Of a stretch of DNA of 64,000 bases, positions 1 to 8,451 are shown piece by piece. Origin of the DNA: Paractinoplanes brasiliensis (lineage in GTDB: Bacteria; Actinomycetota; Actinomycetes; Mycobacteriales; Micromonosporaceae). The stretch covers positions 2,172,001 to 2,236,000 of the forward strand of contig NZ_SNWR01000001.1 in NCBI RefSeq assembly GCF_004362215.1, in the 5' to 3' direction. How positions within the stretch are numbered: position 1 is the stretch's first letter; the number at the start of each line of letters is the position of its first letter. A model generated the notes under the pieces. That model was not told the origin of the DNA, ran no database searches, and was given only the letters and a program-made list of their open reading frames with translations. Position numbers and translations under genes: made by a program.

Positions 1-239
1 CCCGCAGCGATGCCGCAGGGGCATAGTCGGGCTCCTCCTTCGACGAGCGAACCTCAGTGAACACGGGAACCGTCTGGGATCTTGCCCTGGTCGTCCGCGT
101 CCGGCGGACGGGCGGGGCTGGGCGCATCGACCGCTGATCGGTCCGAGACGGGGCGGAGCCGCCGTAGTACTCCGAGCCGGGGAAAGCCCGTGCGCATGGG
201 GAAGGGCGGCAGCGGTTTCGAGAAGGGAAGGACGCTGCA

Positions 240-1709
240 ATGCCGGAAGACGCGTCGCCGAACGGCGATGCTCCTGGACCGGGCCTGGTCGGGCCGTGGT
301 CGAGGGTATCGGAGATGCAGGCCAAGCTTCACCGTTGGGCGGTGGCCGATCCTGGCCGCCGGTTCGATGACTTGTTCAACTTCGTGTACGACCCGGCGAC
401 GCTGATCGTGGCGTTCAGCCGGGTCGCGGGAAACCAAGGCGCGCGCACGCCCGGGGTGGACGGCTGGACCGTGGCCGACATCGAGGAGATCGTGGGCGTG
501 CCCGGATTCCTGGACGACCTGCGAGCCGCCGTCAAGGACGGCTCGTTCCGGCCACTGCCGGTGCGGGAACGCAAGATCCCGAAACCTGGCGGGTCGGGCA
601 AGGTTCGCAAGCTCGGGATACCGACGGTCGCGGACCGGGTCGTTCAGGCGGCGCTGAAGCTGGTACTGGAACCGATCTTTGAGGCCGACTTCTTACCGGT
701 CTCCTATGGGTTCCGGCCCAAGCGGCGTGCTCATGACGCGATCGCTGAGATTCATCACTTCGGCACCCGTGGTTACCGCTGGGTGCTGGACGCTGATATC
801 GAGGCGTGTTTCGATTCGATCTCGCACACGGCCCTGCTGGACCGGGTGCGGGCGAGGGTCAAGGACAAACGCGTCCTGGCGCTGGTCAAGGCGTTCCTCA
901 AGGCCGGGGTCCTCACCGAGTTGGGTGAGCGGCGGGACACCACGACCGGCACACCGCAAGGCGGCATCCTCTCGCCGTTGCTGGCTAACATCGCTTTGTC
1001 CGCGCTCGATGAGCACGTGATGCAGCCATGGCAGCCAGGCGGGCCGATGTCGACCGCGGGCAAACGCGGCTACCGACGCTCCAAGGGACGGCCGACGTGG
1101 CGGATTGTTCGTTACGCCGACGACTTCGTGATCTTGGTGCACGGGACGCGTGAGCACACCGAAGCGCTACGCCAAGACGTCGCTACTGTGCTGGCACCGC
1201 TGGGTTTACGCCTCTCGGAGGCCAAGACCCAGATAGTGCACATGGGCGACGGGTTCGACTTCCTCGGCTTCCGCATCCGGTGGAAACGCAAGAGGGGTAC
1301 GAACAAGTGGTACGTCTACACCTTCATCGCGGCCCGGCCGTTGTTCACGGTGAAGGCGAAGATCCGTGCCCTGACACACAAGACATCGCAGTGGAGCCTC
1401 GCATCAGTGCTGACCAAACTCGGACAGCTCATGCGCGGCTGGGCCAACTACTTCAAACACGCCGTGGCGAAATGGACCTTCAGCAAACTGGACGCCTTCA
1501 CCTGGTGGAGACTCGCCCACATGCTACGGGCCCGGCACGGCTGGAACTGGGGTCAACTCCGCCGTCACCTACGCGGCCCTGACGGGCGGTGGCGGATCGC
1601 GGCGGACGGGGTCGAGTACTACCGGATCTCCTTGAGTGTGGCGGTCTCTCGTTACACCTACCGGGGCAACAAGATCCCAACCCCATGGCCCACCACGAAT
1701 CCCGCCTGA
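240..1709 (+). CDS. ltrA: Group II intron reverse transcriptase/maturase
   Basis: This 489-residue intron-encoded protein copies intron RNA into DNA and helps it splice. The RT domain is complete: the block around residues 184-194 (DADIEACFDSI), TGTPQGGILSPLLAN at 237-250, and the catalytic YADD at 292-295. A maturase (X) domain follows, with GWANYFKHAV-type sequence in the last 120 residues. The protein ends soon after X, with no HNH endonuclease motif visible, so target-primed insertion would have to use nicks or replication forks, as in known endonuclease-less lineages. A GGGAAGGA ribosome-binding site precedes the ATG. All RT motifs look intact, so the intron may still be active. Confidence 0.93.
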   Translation: MPEDASPNGDAPGPGLVGPWSRVSEMQAKLHRWAVADPGRRFDDLFNFVYDPATLIVAFSRVAGNQGARTPGVDGWTVADIEEIVGVPGFLDDLRAAVKDGSFRPLPVRERKIPKPGGSGKVRKLGIPTVADRVVQAALKLVLEPIFEADFLPVSYGFRPKRRAHDAIAEIHHFGTRGYRWVLDADIEACFDSISHTALLDRVRARVKDKRVLALVKAFLKAGVLTELGERRDTTTGTPQGGILSPLLANIALSALDEHVMQPWQPGGPMSTAGKRGYRRSKGRPTWRIVRYADDFVILVHGTREHTEALRQDVATVLAPLGLRLSEAKTQIVHMGDGFDFLGFRIRWKRKRGTNKWYVYTFIAARPLFTVKAKIRALTHKTSQWSLASVLTKLGQLMRGWANYFKHAVAKWTFSKLDAFTWWRLAHMLRARHGWNWGQLRRHLRGPDGRWRIAADGVEYYRISLSVAVSRYTYRGNKIPTPWPTTNPA

Positions 1710-1725
1710 CGGCAGCAACCGTGGA

Positions 1726-1759
1726 GAGCCCGTTGCCGAGAGATCGGCACGGCGGGTTC
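1726..1759 (+). ncRNA. Group II intron domain V
   Basis: A 34-nt hairpin of the exact domain V architecture: GAGCCCGT (1726-1733) pairs with GCGGGTTC (1752-1759), a two-base CG bulge follows on the 3' side, then TGCCGA pairs with TCGGCA, capped by a GAGA (GNRA) tetraloop. The AGC catalytic triad is present near the base. This is the catalytic core of the ribozyme and shows that the 3' part of the intron is intact. Confidence 0.88.
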
Positions 1760-1822
1760 GGCGAGCGGTCCGGGGAAACGGACCGGTGGCAACACCGGAA
1801 CCGCGCCCCGGGCCGACTCAAC

Positions 1823-3120
1823 AGGCGGATGGGAGGCTGACCACTGTAGCGGGCCATGCGGTCGAACTGATCGGACAGCCAATCCGGTTCGATCCAGGCC
1901 CCATTGGCACGAGTAAAGACCCGTCCGCTCTCGACCCACGCCGCGCCGGCCGCAAGCCGCGCCTTCTGCTGCCGAAGGCGGTGACGCCGCAGGACGGAGA
2001 CCGTATCGGCATCCAACGCCACGATGCGGCTTCCCGCGTCGCTCTTCGGTTCGGATTCCTCGATGTGCCCACCGTTGTCGACGAGCTGGACCGCCACCAC
2101 CAGCTCGCGCCTTTGCAGATCCACGTCTTCCCAGCGAAGGCCACACGCCTCTCCTCTACGCAGACCCCGCAGCGCGATGAGATGGAAAAGGGCGTAAAGC
2201 TCGTCACGGGCGACATAGTCGAGGAACCGGCCGGTCTGGTCCGGGGTCCACACCATCACTGGGGACGGCCGTTCTCCGGTGGCCCGGTAGCGCGAGACTC
2301 GCTCATCGGTCCATACGACCGCCTTGGGCCGACGGACAGGGTCGAGTTCTACATGCGCGGCCGGGTTGAAGGTGATCAGCTCTTGCGCGATGGCGTCGTT
2401 AAGCGCAGCCCGCAGCGTCGCCCGGATATGCAGTCGCGTCCTTGGCCCAGTGGCACGGCGAAACGGCGGCATGGCCTTCAGAGCCTCTCGGAGGCTATTC
2501 CGGGCATCCCTCCCGCGGGTAATCTTGAGTTCTAAGGCTGCGGCCCGCCGAAGAGCGTTATTTTCTTCAATCTCCATGTTGCGCTCAACAATGGCGTTGA
2601 ACATCTCGCTGAGGTCGGCAACGCGGAGACGATCGAGCCGGATGTGTCCGATACGCGGCTTGAGATGAAGCCGAATGTCCAACGAGTACCGCGCGATCGT
2701 GTTCGGCCGGATCTTGCGCCCAGCGATCCACGTATCCAGCCATTCGCCGACCGTCAGACGCGTCGTCAAAGATTGACCGCCCCGGAACTTCCTGCGGACT
2801 TCCTCGACCGTGGGCAGCGGTTCACGAGTCGAGGCGATGCGCTCTAGCAGATCACCAAGTCGTTGCTTGCCAAGAACGTCATCAACATCGGGAATCGCCA
2901 GCAGCGCCCTGACCCGGTCGAGGTCATTTTGCCCTTCCGTGACTGACTGGTAGCCGGACCTGCGGAAGGTGCGTCGCGTGCCCTCGGCGCTGGACGGCAC
3001 TTCCTGTCGAATGGCCCAGGTGCCGTGACGGCGCTGGGTGAGTTTTGGGCAAGCCTTGCCGAGTTGCTTACCGGTCCGGGGATCACGGCATGCGCATCGC
3101 CGGGATACTGACCCTCTCAA
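1823..3120 (-). pseudogene. int: Tyrosine site-specific integrase, disrupted by antisense group II intron
   Basis: The protein has a basic, Cys-containing N-terminus (SRRCACRDPRTGKQLG), an SAM-like core-binding domain (VGEWLDTWIAGRK) and the first catalytic box with its Arg (ALRGLRRGEACGLRWEDVD). It matches AICE integrases up to PPIRL, where family members continue HDLRHG. There the reading frame runs into the antisense intron, so the HxxR box, the second His and the nucleophilic Tyr are lost from this reading frame; the remainder should lie left of the window. The start is TTG at 3120, preceded by GGAGG at the right spacing. As it stands the element should be unable to integrate or excise with its own enzyme. 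Confidence 0.85.
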
Positions 3121-3137
3121 GATGTACCTCCGGGGAG

Positions 3138-3166
3138 AGAAGTGGTACCAATAAGGTACCACTTCT
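3138..3166. promoter_or_regulatory. Perfect 12-bp inverted repeat between int and divergent small gene
   Basis: AGAAGTGGTACC and GGTACCACTTCT form a perfect 12-bp inverted repeat separated by AATAA. It lies 18 bp upstream of the integrase TTG start, directly next to its Shine-Dalgarno, and 18 bp upstream of the proposed GTG of the divergent gene at 3184. The position suits an operator that shuts both promoters. The divergent ribbon-helix-helix-like protein is the natural candidate ligand, but this is inference. Confidence 0.6.
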
Positions 3167-3183
3167 GGTGTGCTAATTGGACG

Positions 3184-3420
3184 GTGAATGTGACGAGACG
3201 ACGGCGGGTGGTCGAGGCCGCACAGGGCCTGCCGCCGCTTCCAGGCGATAGCGAGAAGCGGGACCAGCAGGTCAAGATCAGGCTGTCCGTCGGTGAGGTC
3301 GAGAAGCTGAACAGGTTGCGTCCCGACCTCACGACGGCAGGCATCGTGGCCCTGCTGGTTGACGACGTGCTGTCTGGCCGGCACCACCCGGCATGGGGTG
3401 CTTCGCTAGACGCCGAGTAG
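3184..3420 (+). CDS. Small ribbon-helix-helix-like protein, putative regulator
   Basis: A 78-residue protein divergent from the integrase. The N-terminus is very basic (VTRRRRVVEAAQG), and the middle part (DQQVKIRLSVGEVEKLNRL) has the strand-then-helix look of a CopG/Arc ribbon-helix-helix domain. No catalytic motif is visible. The start is chosen as GTG 3184, because an upstream ATG would lie inside the inverted repeat. The last 15 bp overlap the 3' end of the excisionase gene tail to tail. It may repress int through the adjacent palindrome. The family assignment rests on sequence feel only. Confidence 0.5.
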   Translation: MNVTRRRRVVEAAQGLPPLPGDSEKRDQQVKIRLSVGEVEKLNRLRPDLTTAGIVALLVDDVLSGRHHPAWGASLDAE

Positions 3421-3612
3421 TTCGAGCAGAGCCGCCACGGGCACGATGTAGCTACGCCCGACGCGGACAACCCGGACAGGGAACTCGCCTGATTTGGCGA
3501 GGGCATATGCCTTGCTGCGGCCGATGCCGAGGATCGATCCGGCGGTTTCGATGTCGGTGGTGAGTCCGAGGTTGCGGACGGCTTGCACGGTCCAGGTTCG
3601 GTCAGTGCTCAT
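3406..3612 (-). CDS. xis: Excisionase-like helix-turn-helix protein
   Basis: A 68-residue MerR/excisionase-type winged HTH protein: TDIETAGSILGIGRSKAYALA forms the HTH and FPVRVVRVGRSYIVPVAALLELL the wing. This is the standard small DNA-binding protein of AICEs, helping the integrase in excision. The ATG at 3612 overlaps the last 11 bases of rep, so the two are translationally coupled. The gene lies between rep and int, the usual place for xis. It looks intact even though its integrase partner is broken. Confidence 0.82.
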   Translation of the reverse strand: MSTDRTWTVQAVRNLGLTTDIETAGSILGIGRSKAYALAKSGEFPVRVVRVGRSYIVPVAALLELLGV

Positions 3613-4999
3613 CAGCGGCCCCGGTGTCGTTGGTGTCGGCACGGGCGGCGTGTGCGGCTTGGCGGGTGGCGTGGAGGTCGTCTGCGATGCCGTCGGCGTA
3701 CATGGCTTGGCCGAGGGTGTGCCCGGCGTGGGAGTAGCGCCACTGCTTTTCGGTGATCAGGTCGCCGTCCGATGCCGGTGGGTTGGTGTCTGTGTCGCGG
3801 TAGTCGGCGCGGGCGGCGCGTAGGGCGGTGTAGGTGGTGGAGTAGCGGCGGCTTTTGGTGGCGGTGTGGCCTCGGTATCCGAGTTGGTGTGCCCAGCGTC
3901 GTAGCTTGATCTCGCGGTGTTCGGGTTGGGTGGCGAGCGTCCAGCAGGTGCGGATGAGGGTGCGGGCGTGGTCGGTGACGGGTAGGACGGCGATGGTGGC
4001 CAGGTCGTGGATGGGCTGGTTGACGGTGACGCCGGTGACTTCGGGTTTGCTGACGTATTTGGCGATGTAGCCGGCCACGGCCTGTTCGGTGAGGTCGTCT
4101 CCGGTGCGGCCGGGGGTGATCGGGCGGATGTCGAGCTGGGTGCCGAAGCGCAGCACCACATCGGTTCCGCGTACGGGGTAGGCGACGCGGCTGGTGGCGG
4201 CTCGGATGGTGTTGATCAGCAGGCCGGTGGATGCCCAGGCGGGTGGAAGATCGGCAGGGCCGTCGGGGCCGTCGAAGCGCATGACGGCGTGGAAGTGGAT
4301 GGTGCCGCGTCGTTGCCATTCGGCGACTTTGGCGTAGGAGACGCGGACGGTTCTACGTATGGCGGTGCGGGAGACGCCGCGTGTGGTGGCGAGGTGTTCG
4401 TAGAGGTTGCGGTGCAGGCGCTGCCATAGGTCGCGGGTGTGGGCGTTGAACAGCACCGCGGCCGGGTAGTCGTAGCAGTCCGGGCACAGCGGTGATCCGG
4501 TGATCGGGTCGTCCGGCGGATGGTGGTCAGGGCAGGCCAGGGCGCGGCCGTGAGGGCACCGAGGATTGCCGGGGCGGGGTCGGCATGGGCCGCCGGGGGT
4601 GTGGCGGTGGACCGGGCCGAAGCTGGGGGCGGTGAAGGTGACGAACACGCGGGGATGCGTGCGGACGGTGTCGGGGACCTGTTTGCCACCGGCGAGCCCG
4701 GCCGCGATCAGGTGGTAGGTGTCGCCTTGGTGCAGTCGGGCGCAGGGTTCGCAGCGTGAGACACGGCGGTTGCCGCAGGCGATGGTGAGCCGGCCGTGGG
4801 GTTGGCTGTCGGAGGTCAGCTCGGAAAGGAGCTGGCCGCTGGCGGCGTCAATGGTCAGGGTGTGGCCGATGAGGTGGATCGGGTGTTGGCAGCCGCCGAT
4901 GTGGCGGATGCGGGTGAGCCACGCGCGGAAGTCGGGATGCGTGGCGGTGGTCAAAAGTTCGTGGTCGGTGAAGGACAGCCCGTCGCGGGGTGAGTACAT
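3602..4999 (-). CDS. repSA: RepSA-type replication initiator
   Basis: A 465-residue plasmid/AICE replication initiator of the pSAM2 RepSA family, expected to nick the double-strand origin for rolling-circle replication of the excised element. Visible motifs are a Cys-rich zinc-binding-like segment (CGNRRVSRCEPCA, residues 75-87), further CxxC pairs near 148-175, the HUH-like metal motif HFHAVMR at 235-241, and the candidate nicking tyrosine motif YIAKYVSK at 311-318. Start ATG 4999 has GAGGA seven bases upstream. It is followed by the overlapping xis gene. Length and motif order are normal for the family, so it looks functional. Confidence 0.88.
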   Translation of the reverse strand: MYSPRDGLSFTDHELLTTATHPDFRAWLTRIRHIGGCQHPIHLIGHTLTIDAASGQLLSELTSDSQPHGRLTIACGNRRVSRCEPCARLHQGDTYHLIAAGLAGGKQVPDTVRTHPRVFVTFTAPSFGPVHRHTPGGPCRPRPGNPRCPHGRALACPDHHPPDDPITGSPLCPDCYDYPAAVLFNAHTRDLWQRLHRNLYEHLATTRGVSRTAIRRTVRVSYAKVAEWQRRGTIHFHAVMRFDGPDGPADLPPAWASTGLLINTIRAATSRVAYPVRGTDVVLRFGTQLDIRPITPGRTGDDLTEQAVAGYIAKYVSKPEVTGVTVNQPIHDLATIAVLPVTDHARTLIRTCWTLATQPEHREIKLRRWAHQLGYRGHTATKSRRYSTTYTALRAARADYRDTDTNPPASDGDLITEKQWRYSHAGHTLGQAMYADGIADDLHATRQAAHAARADTNDTGAADEH

Positions 5000-5141
5000 C
5001 AGCGAGTCCTCGGGGTGTGCGGCCTGGTGAGACAGGCCGGTGGCTAAGGGGTGGGGCCGCCGGGACGGTCACCGTGATGCAGGCGGATAGCGGTGACCGC
5101 GTTCGGCGGGTGCGAAGGGTCAGGGAACGGTCGTTGGTCAT
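4848..5141 (-). CDS. Short ORF overlapping rep, possible leader peptide
   Basis: A 97-codon frame starting at ATG 5141 with a strong Shine-Dalgarno (AAGAAAGGA) at ideal spacing. The first half (MTNDRSLTLRTRRTRSPLSA) looks like a real N-terminus. The second half runs inside rep in another frame and is Pro/Arg/His-rich, like an out-of-frame shadow. AICEs often carry a small gene between tra and rep. Either a short real protein is present, or the RBS and start serve to couple translation into rep. No function is assigned. Confidence 0.35.
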   Translation of the reverse strand: MTNDRSLTLRTRRTRSPLSACITVTVPAAPPLSHRPVSPGRTPRGLADVLTPRRAVLHRPRTFDHRHASRLPRVAHPHPPHRRLPTPDPPHRPHPDH

Positions 5142-5200
5142 GTGAGTCCTTTCTTGTCAGGGGATAGAGGAGTCCGGGGTCGGACCGGGGGGTGATCGGT

Positions 5201-6649
5201 TCAGGCGACCGGAGGGTCGGCGGGAGGTGTGAGCCCGGGGATTCGTGGGGTGAGGTGACGGGTGGCGTGCACGGCCTGGTCCAGGTCGTCGTCGGTGAAC
5301 TTGACTGACCGGGCGCGGACCCAGCCGAAGTGGTCAGCGGTGGTGATGGCGACGCCTTTGTCGGCCGGGCCGATCAGCTGGGCGGCGTCGACGGCATCGG
5401 GGTGGAGGTCACCGAGGGTCATTTTGGCGGTTTCGGGGTCGTGGACCTTGAGACAGATCCGCCCGCCGAGCTGTGCCCGTAGGGCGGAGATGCCGGGGCC
5501 GAGATCGGTGCCGACGCGTTGCCCGGCAAGGATGAGGTGGATACCGAGAGCCGCGCCGAGCTGGCCCAGGCGCAGCAGGTTCGTCGTGGCCCGCAGGGCG
5601 GCGTCCTTTTGTTCGCGTGAGGCGATCAGGTAGAGCTCTGCCAGTTCGTCGACGATGACGATGACCGGCGCCGGCCGCAGGTGCTCGGGTAGTTGCCAGA
5701 TGTTGCGGGCGCGGTGTTCGCGGCACAGGGCCATGCGCCGTTCGGCCTCGGTGACCAGGTGCCCGAGCAGGTCAGCGGCTTGGGCACGGTCGTAGGCCAG
5801 CGCTGAGAGACGGGGAGCGAGCGAGGCGAGTTCCATGCCGCCTTTGCAGTCGATACCGACCAGCGCGATCGGCCGGGCCGCCCATTGAGCGACGGCCGCG
5901 TTGATCAGCGTGGACTTGCCGGACTGGGTTGCTCCGGTGATCAGCCAGTGCGGCAGCGCGATCAGGTCGAGGACCCAGCTCTGACCGTCTTCACGGTTGC
6001 CGATCTCCGCGCATAGATCCTCGGGAACGGCCACCGGCACGGCCGCCCCCGGCGACGTCGACCGGAGGTCGCGCATGCTGCTGTCACCGAGCGGGTCGGC
6101 CCGCAAGATCGTCAAGTCCACCCGCCCCCGCCGGGATGCTGCCGCCCGGACGGCGTGAACGCCCCAGGTGTGGGCCATGGCGTCGGCCGCGTCGATGAAC
6201 GGTTGCGGAACCTGTCCCGGCTGCAGGGCCACCACAGCGGTTGCACCGAACCGGCGAGGCCGGATCTTGATCAGCAGCGGCACCGCTGGACGCAATGGCC
6301 GGCCTTTGACCACCAGCGAGCCGAAGACCCCCGTGTTCGGTCTCTCGCTGGCGGTCAGGTCAGCGTTCAACGTCAGCCGTGACCAGGTACGGCGCATCCG
6401 CCACAGCAGAAACCAGAACCCATAGCCGTACCAGTAGGCCACCGGACGACGGCGGCTCAGATAGGCACCGAGCAGCAGCCACAGCACGAACAGGCAGCCG
6501 AGGGCGATACCGACCCGGACCAGGGCGTCACCGAGCGCGGCGAGCCGCTCCCAGGTCATGCCCCATCCACTGAACGGGGCCGGAATCGATGGTTCCGAAG
6601 GCGGCGATGCAGGCGAGGGGGCCGGACTTCCCGGCGCGAGCACGCTCAT
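5201..6649 (-). CDS. tra: FtsK/SpoIIIE-type conjugal DNA translocase
   Basis: A 482-residue membrane-anchored ATPase that moves double-stranded DNA to recipients, the only transfer protein AICEs need. It has a Pro/Ser-rich N-terminus, two membrane segments (about 44-62 and 74-86), Walker A GATQSGKS at 239-246, DCKGG at 267-271, Walker B VIVIVDELAELY at 329-340, and the sensor region AGQRVGTDLG. The start ATG at 6649 overlaps the stop of the upstream gene (ATGA), so the two are coupled. The C-terminal domain that would recognise clt repeats lies after the ATPase. It looks intact. Confidence 0.9.
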   Translation of the reverse strand: MSVLAPGSPAPSPASPPSEPSIPAPFSGWGMTWERLAALGDALVRVGIALGCLFVLWLLLGAYLSRRRPVAYWYGYGFWFLLWRMRRTWSRLTLNADLTASERPNTGVFGSLVVKGRPLRPAVPLLIKIRPRRFGATAVVALQPGQVPQPFIDAADAMAHTWGVHAVRAAASRRGRVDLTILRADPLGDSSMRDLRSTSPGAAVPVAVPEDLCAEIGNREDGQSWVLDLIALPHWLITGATQSGKSTLINAAVAQWAARPIALVGIDCKGGMELASLAPRLSALAYDRAQAADLLGHLVTEAERRMALCREHRARNIWQLPEHLRPAPVIVIVDELAELYLIASREQKDAALRATTNLLRLGQLGAALGIHLILAGQRVGTDLGPGISALRAQLGGRICLKVHDPETAKMTLGDLHPDAVDAAQLIGPADKGVAITTADHFGWVRARSVKFTDDDLDQAVHATRHLTPRIPGLTPPADPPVA

Positions 6650-7023
6650 GTGTTCGCCTGCTTCGTACGACCGGACGACGTCACGGCGGGAGTGTCGCCA
6701 GAGGCACGGGCGGTGGCCGCATAGATGGACGCGGCACGCCACGAGAGACCATGGCGGCCCTCGATTTCCCACAGCGACACTTCCGGCTCAGTCAAGGCGA
6801 CCAGCGTTCCTTCCGTCACCCCGACCGGTTCGGCCGCTGTCTGCACGTCGATCACCGACGCCTTGCGGGTGCCGTTCCGCCGCACTGAAAGACCGGTCAC
6901 CCAGAGCTGATTACCTTCGCGATCCTTGCGAGGATCACCATCGAGATTCGTCTTGCGCTCCGGAGCCGAAACGCACATCAAACCGGTAAGTCGAGTCAAG
7001 TCGACAGGGATGTTGCTGTTCAC
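6646..7023 (-). CDS. Conserved AICE hypothetical protein upstream of tra
   Basis: A 125-residue protein starting VNSNIPVDLTRLTGL, an N-terminus typical of small conserved proteins preceding FtsK-type tra genes in Streptomyces and Micromonospora elements. The middle has alternating strands (NQLWVTGLSVRRNG, KASVIDVQTAAEP) and no catalytic motif. GTG 7023 has AAGGAG at good spacing. The gene overlaps tra by four bases, so it is the first gene of the transfer/replication operon. A role in transfer is inferred from position only. Confidence 0.75.
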   Translation of the reverse strand: MNSNIPVDLTRLTGLMCVSAPERKTNLDGDPRKDREGNQLWVTGLSVRRNGTRKASVIDVQTAAEPVGVTEGTLVALTEPEVSLWEIEGRHGLSWRAASIYAATARASGDTPAVTSSGRTKQANT

Positions 7024-7300
7024 AGAAAAACTCCTTGAGAAATGGCGCTGGATGCGCCAACAAAATGGGAAAGCGGATTTGCGTCGAGGGCGAGTTCTTT
7101 CTTCGCGCCGAGGTGGTGCCCTGGCTGAAGGCATAGGGGTAATCATTGAGCAATTCCTTTCGGGTGCCGGGCAAGGAGGAGCCGAGGATTCCGTGAGGGT
7201 AAGCAGCGCGCGGAGGACCGGATACCGATGACAAATGCGGAGGCAGGATTCCCGTCGCTTAATGATGGGGCATCGACTGTCGCACAGCTACCCAACGACC

Positions 7301-7406
7301 TCTGACACTGTCTGACACCGGCCTAACAGCCTCTGACACCGACCCAACAGCGCCACCCAACAGCCTCTGACAGCAACCCAACAGCGCCGCCCAACTGGGT
7401 CTGACA
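7301..7406. repeat. Cluster of five TCTGACA heptamers interleaved with CCCAACAGC
   Basis: TCTGACA occurs at 7301, 7311, 7332, 7366 and 7400 in one orientation, with spacings of 10, 21, 34 and 34 bases. CCCAACAGC occurs at 7343, 7356 and 7377, with a CCTAACAGC variant at 7322. Short iterated sequences in non-coding DNA near a TraB/FtsK-type tra gene are the hallmark of clt loci, where the translocase binds. The repeats could instead be operators or replication iterons. Confidence 0.65.
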
Positions 7407-7663
7407 GCACCCGGCAAACCCGCCGGCCGAGGCTCCCGCATCGTCGATCGACCGGCGGTCGGCATAGCAGCGCGCATAGCCGAGAACACGGACGCCGACC
7501 AGGCCCGGGACAGCCGATCGCAGCGGTCCGCCACCGCTGAAACGCCTGGCCTTTGGCAGGTTGGGTGCTTGAGGACGGTGTGCGTACAACTTTCCCTACT
7601 GGATCAAGAGAAGGGGAAAGAAGCCGACTAGCAGCAGGAGTGAGGCAGGGAGAGGGAGGGGTC

Positions 7664-7700
7664 GGGAGGGGGCATGCGGCCTACGGCCGGTCCCCCTCCC
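7664..7700. other. GC-rich compound hairpin
   Basis: GGGAGGGGG (7664-7672) pairs perfectly with CCCCCTCCC (7692-7700), and the loop contains a further CGGCC-TAC-GGCCG hairpin. It lies in non-coding DNA after the TCTGACA cluster. There is no T-run on the + strand, so it is not a classical terminator. It could be a single-strand or double-strand origin structure of the rolling-circle replicon. Confidence 0.45.
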
Positions 7701-8451
7701 ACCCCAAGGAGAAGGAACGCACCGACACGGGCACCACCAGCCAGAGCCAGCCACCAGCAACCGGCATCACGATCGAGCCCGACCAGGCGCGACCCCACAC
7801 GACGGACCCGAGCGAGCCTCCGCTCCCGCGCCGATCCGTCCGTACAGCCCTATGCAGTTGTAAGAGAACTCCAAACCCCCCACGCACCTCGATACAGCAA
7901 GCGTAGATAAAGAGCTGCATTCATGCGAATCCCAGAAAAGGCGGGTCCGTCTTGTTCCGTCCGCTCCAGTCCAGAACGACATGGCAACGTGCTGAAAAAG
8001 ACGGCTACATCCAGTGTCACGTTTCGGTAACATTAGCGAGGGGTCGCGGCTCCATCTCACGGTGCCCGCAGCTGGTGGGTCGCCGTTCGAATTGCTGCCG
8101 CACCGGCAAGCCGGATTGCCACCGAATAACTCGGTTGCGCACGCCACGTCCGAAGCCGACCCACGTCCGCCGGACTTTCTCGCGATGGAATCATGTAACA
8201 ACGCTAGAGCCAAGCGCGCGGAACGACAACGATCGTCCAGCAATAAACGGTGGTCTCCGCTGGTCCCTAACCTAAAATCCCAGCTCACGGGCGCATTCAG
8301 GTCACCGAAGAAAGTCCGACTAACATTAGCCGGATTTACATGAACACACAGCGATGTTCCGTGACGCCGGAAGGCAGCGGGATGACGTTTACTGCGCTTT
8401 GGTTGCGCATCACGGCGCTTGAAATGTCGTCATCGCGTGTTGAAAGCACGA

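Larger units (their letters stand above)
1..1822 (+). mobile_element. Group II intron (5' end outside window)
   Basis: A multidomain reverse transcriptase ORF is flanked by ribozyme sequence. Upstream (about 150-239) is the GC-rich structured segment usual before bacterial intron ORFs, and downstream there is a canonical domain V (1726-1759) and further hairpins consistent with domain VI. The 3' end is placed at about 1822, where the sequence reads CTCAAC and then re-enters integrase coding sequence on the opposite strand; group II introns typically end in AY. The intron is antisense to the integrase it interrupts, so splicing of the integrase mRNA cannot restore it. The 5' splice site is left of the window. 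Confidence 0.85.
7024..8451. other. Gene-poor region upstream of the transfer operon
   Basis: About 1.4 kb with no convincing gene on either strand. Several open frames exist, but their composition looks like noise. The region contains the tra operon promoter side, the TCTGACA repeat cluster, and a strong GC-rich hairpin. From about 7.9 to 8.4 kb the base composition is more mixed, with more A+T, and may be decayed sequence. It is a reasonable place for the element's cis-acting transfer locus or replication origin. Confidence 0.5.

Noticed and set aside
1498..1822. Continuation of the integrase frame past PPIRL
   Set aside because: From 1822 leftwards the frame is antisense intron (through the domain V region and into the reverse transcriptase), so the residues are not integrase.
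3117..3506. Minus-strand frame covering the inverted repeat and the RHH-like gene
   Set aside because: Ser/Arg/Pro-rich composition, and it would cover the operator-like palindrome and conflicts with the better-supported genes at 3184-3420 (+) and 3406-3612 (-).
7227..7304. 25-codon frame beginning ATG ACA AAT ahead of the repeat array
   Set aside because: Too short, runs into the TCTGACA repeats, and no Shine-Dalgarno of quality; not reported as a gene.
7553..8343. Three rightward open frames of 78 to 117 codons
   Set aside because: They are Pro/Arg/Ser-rich with no domain, poor codon bias and no convincing RBS; typical noise of high-GC non-coding DNA.
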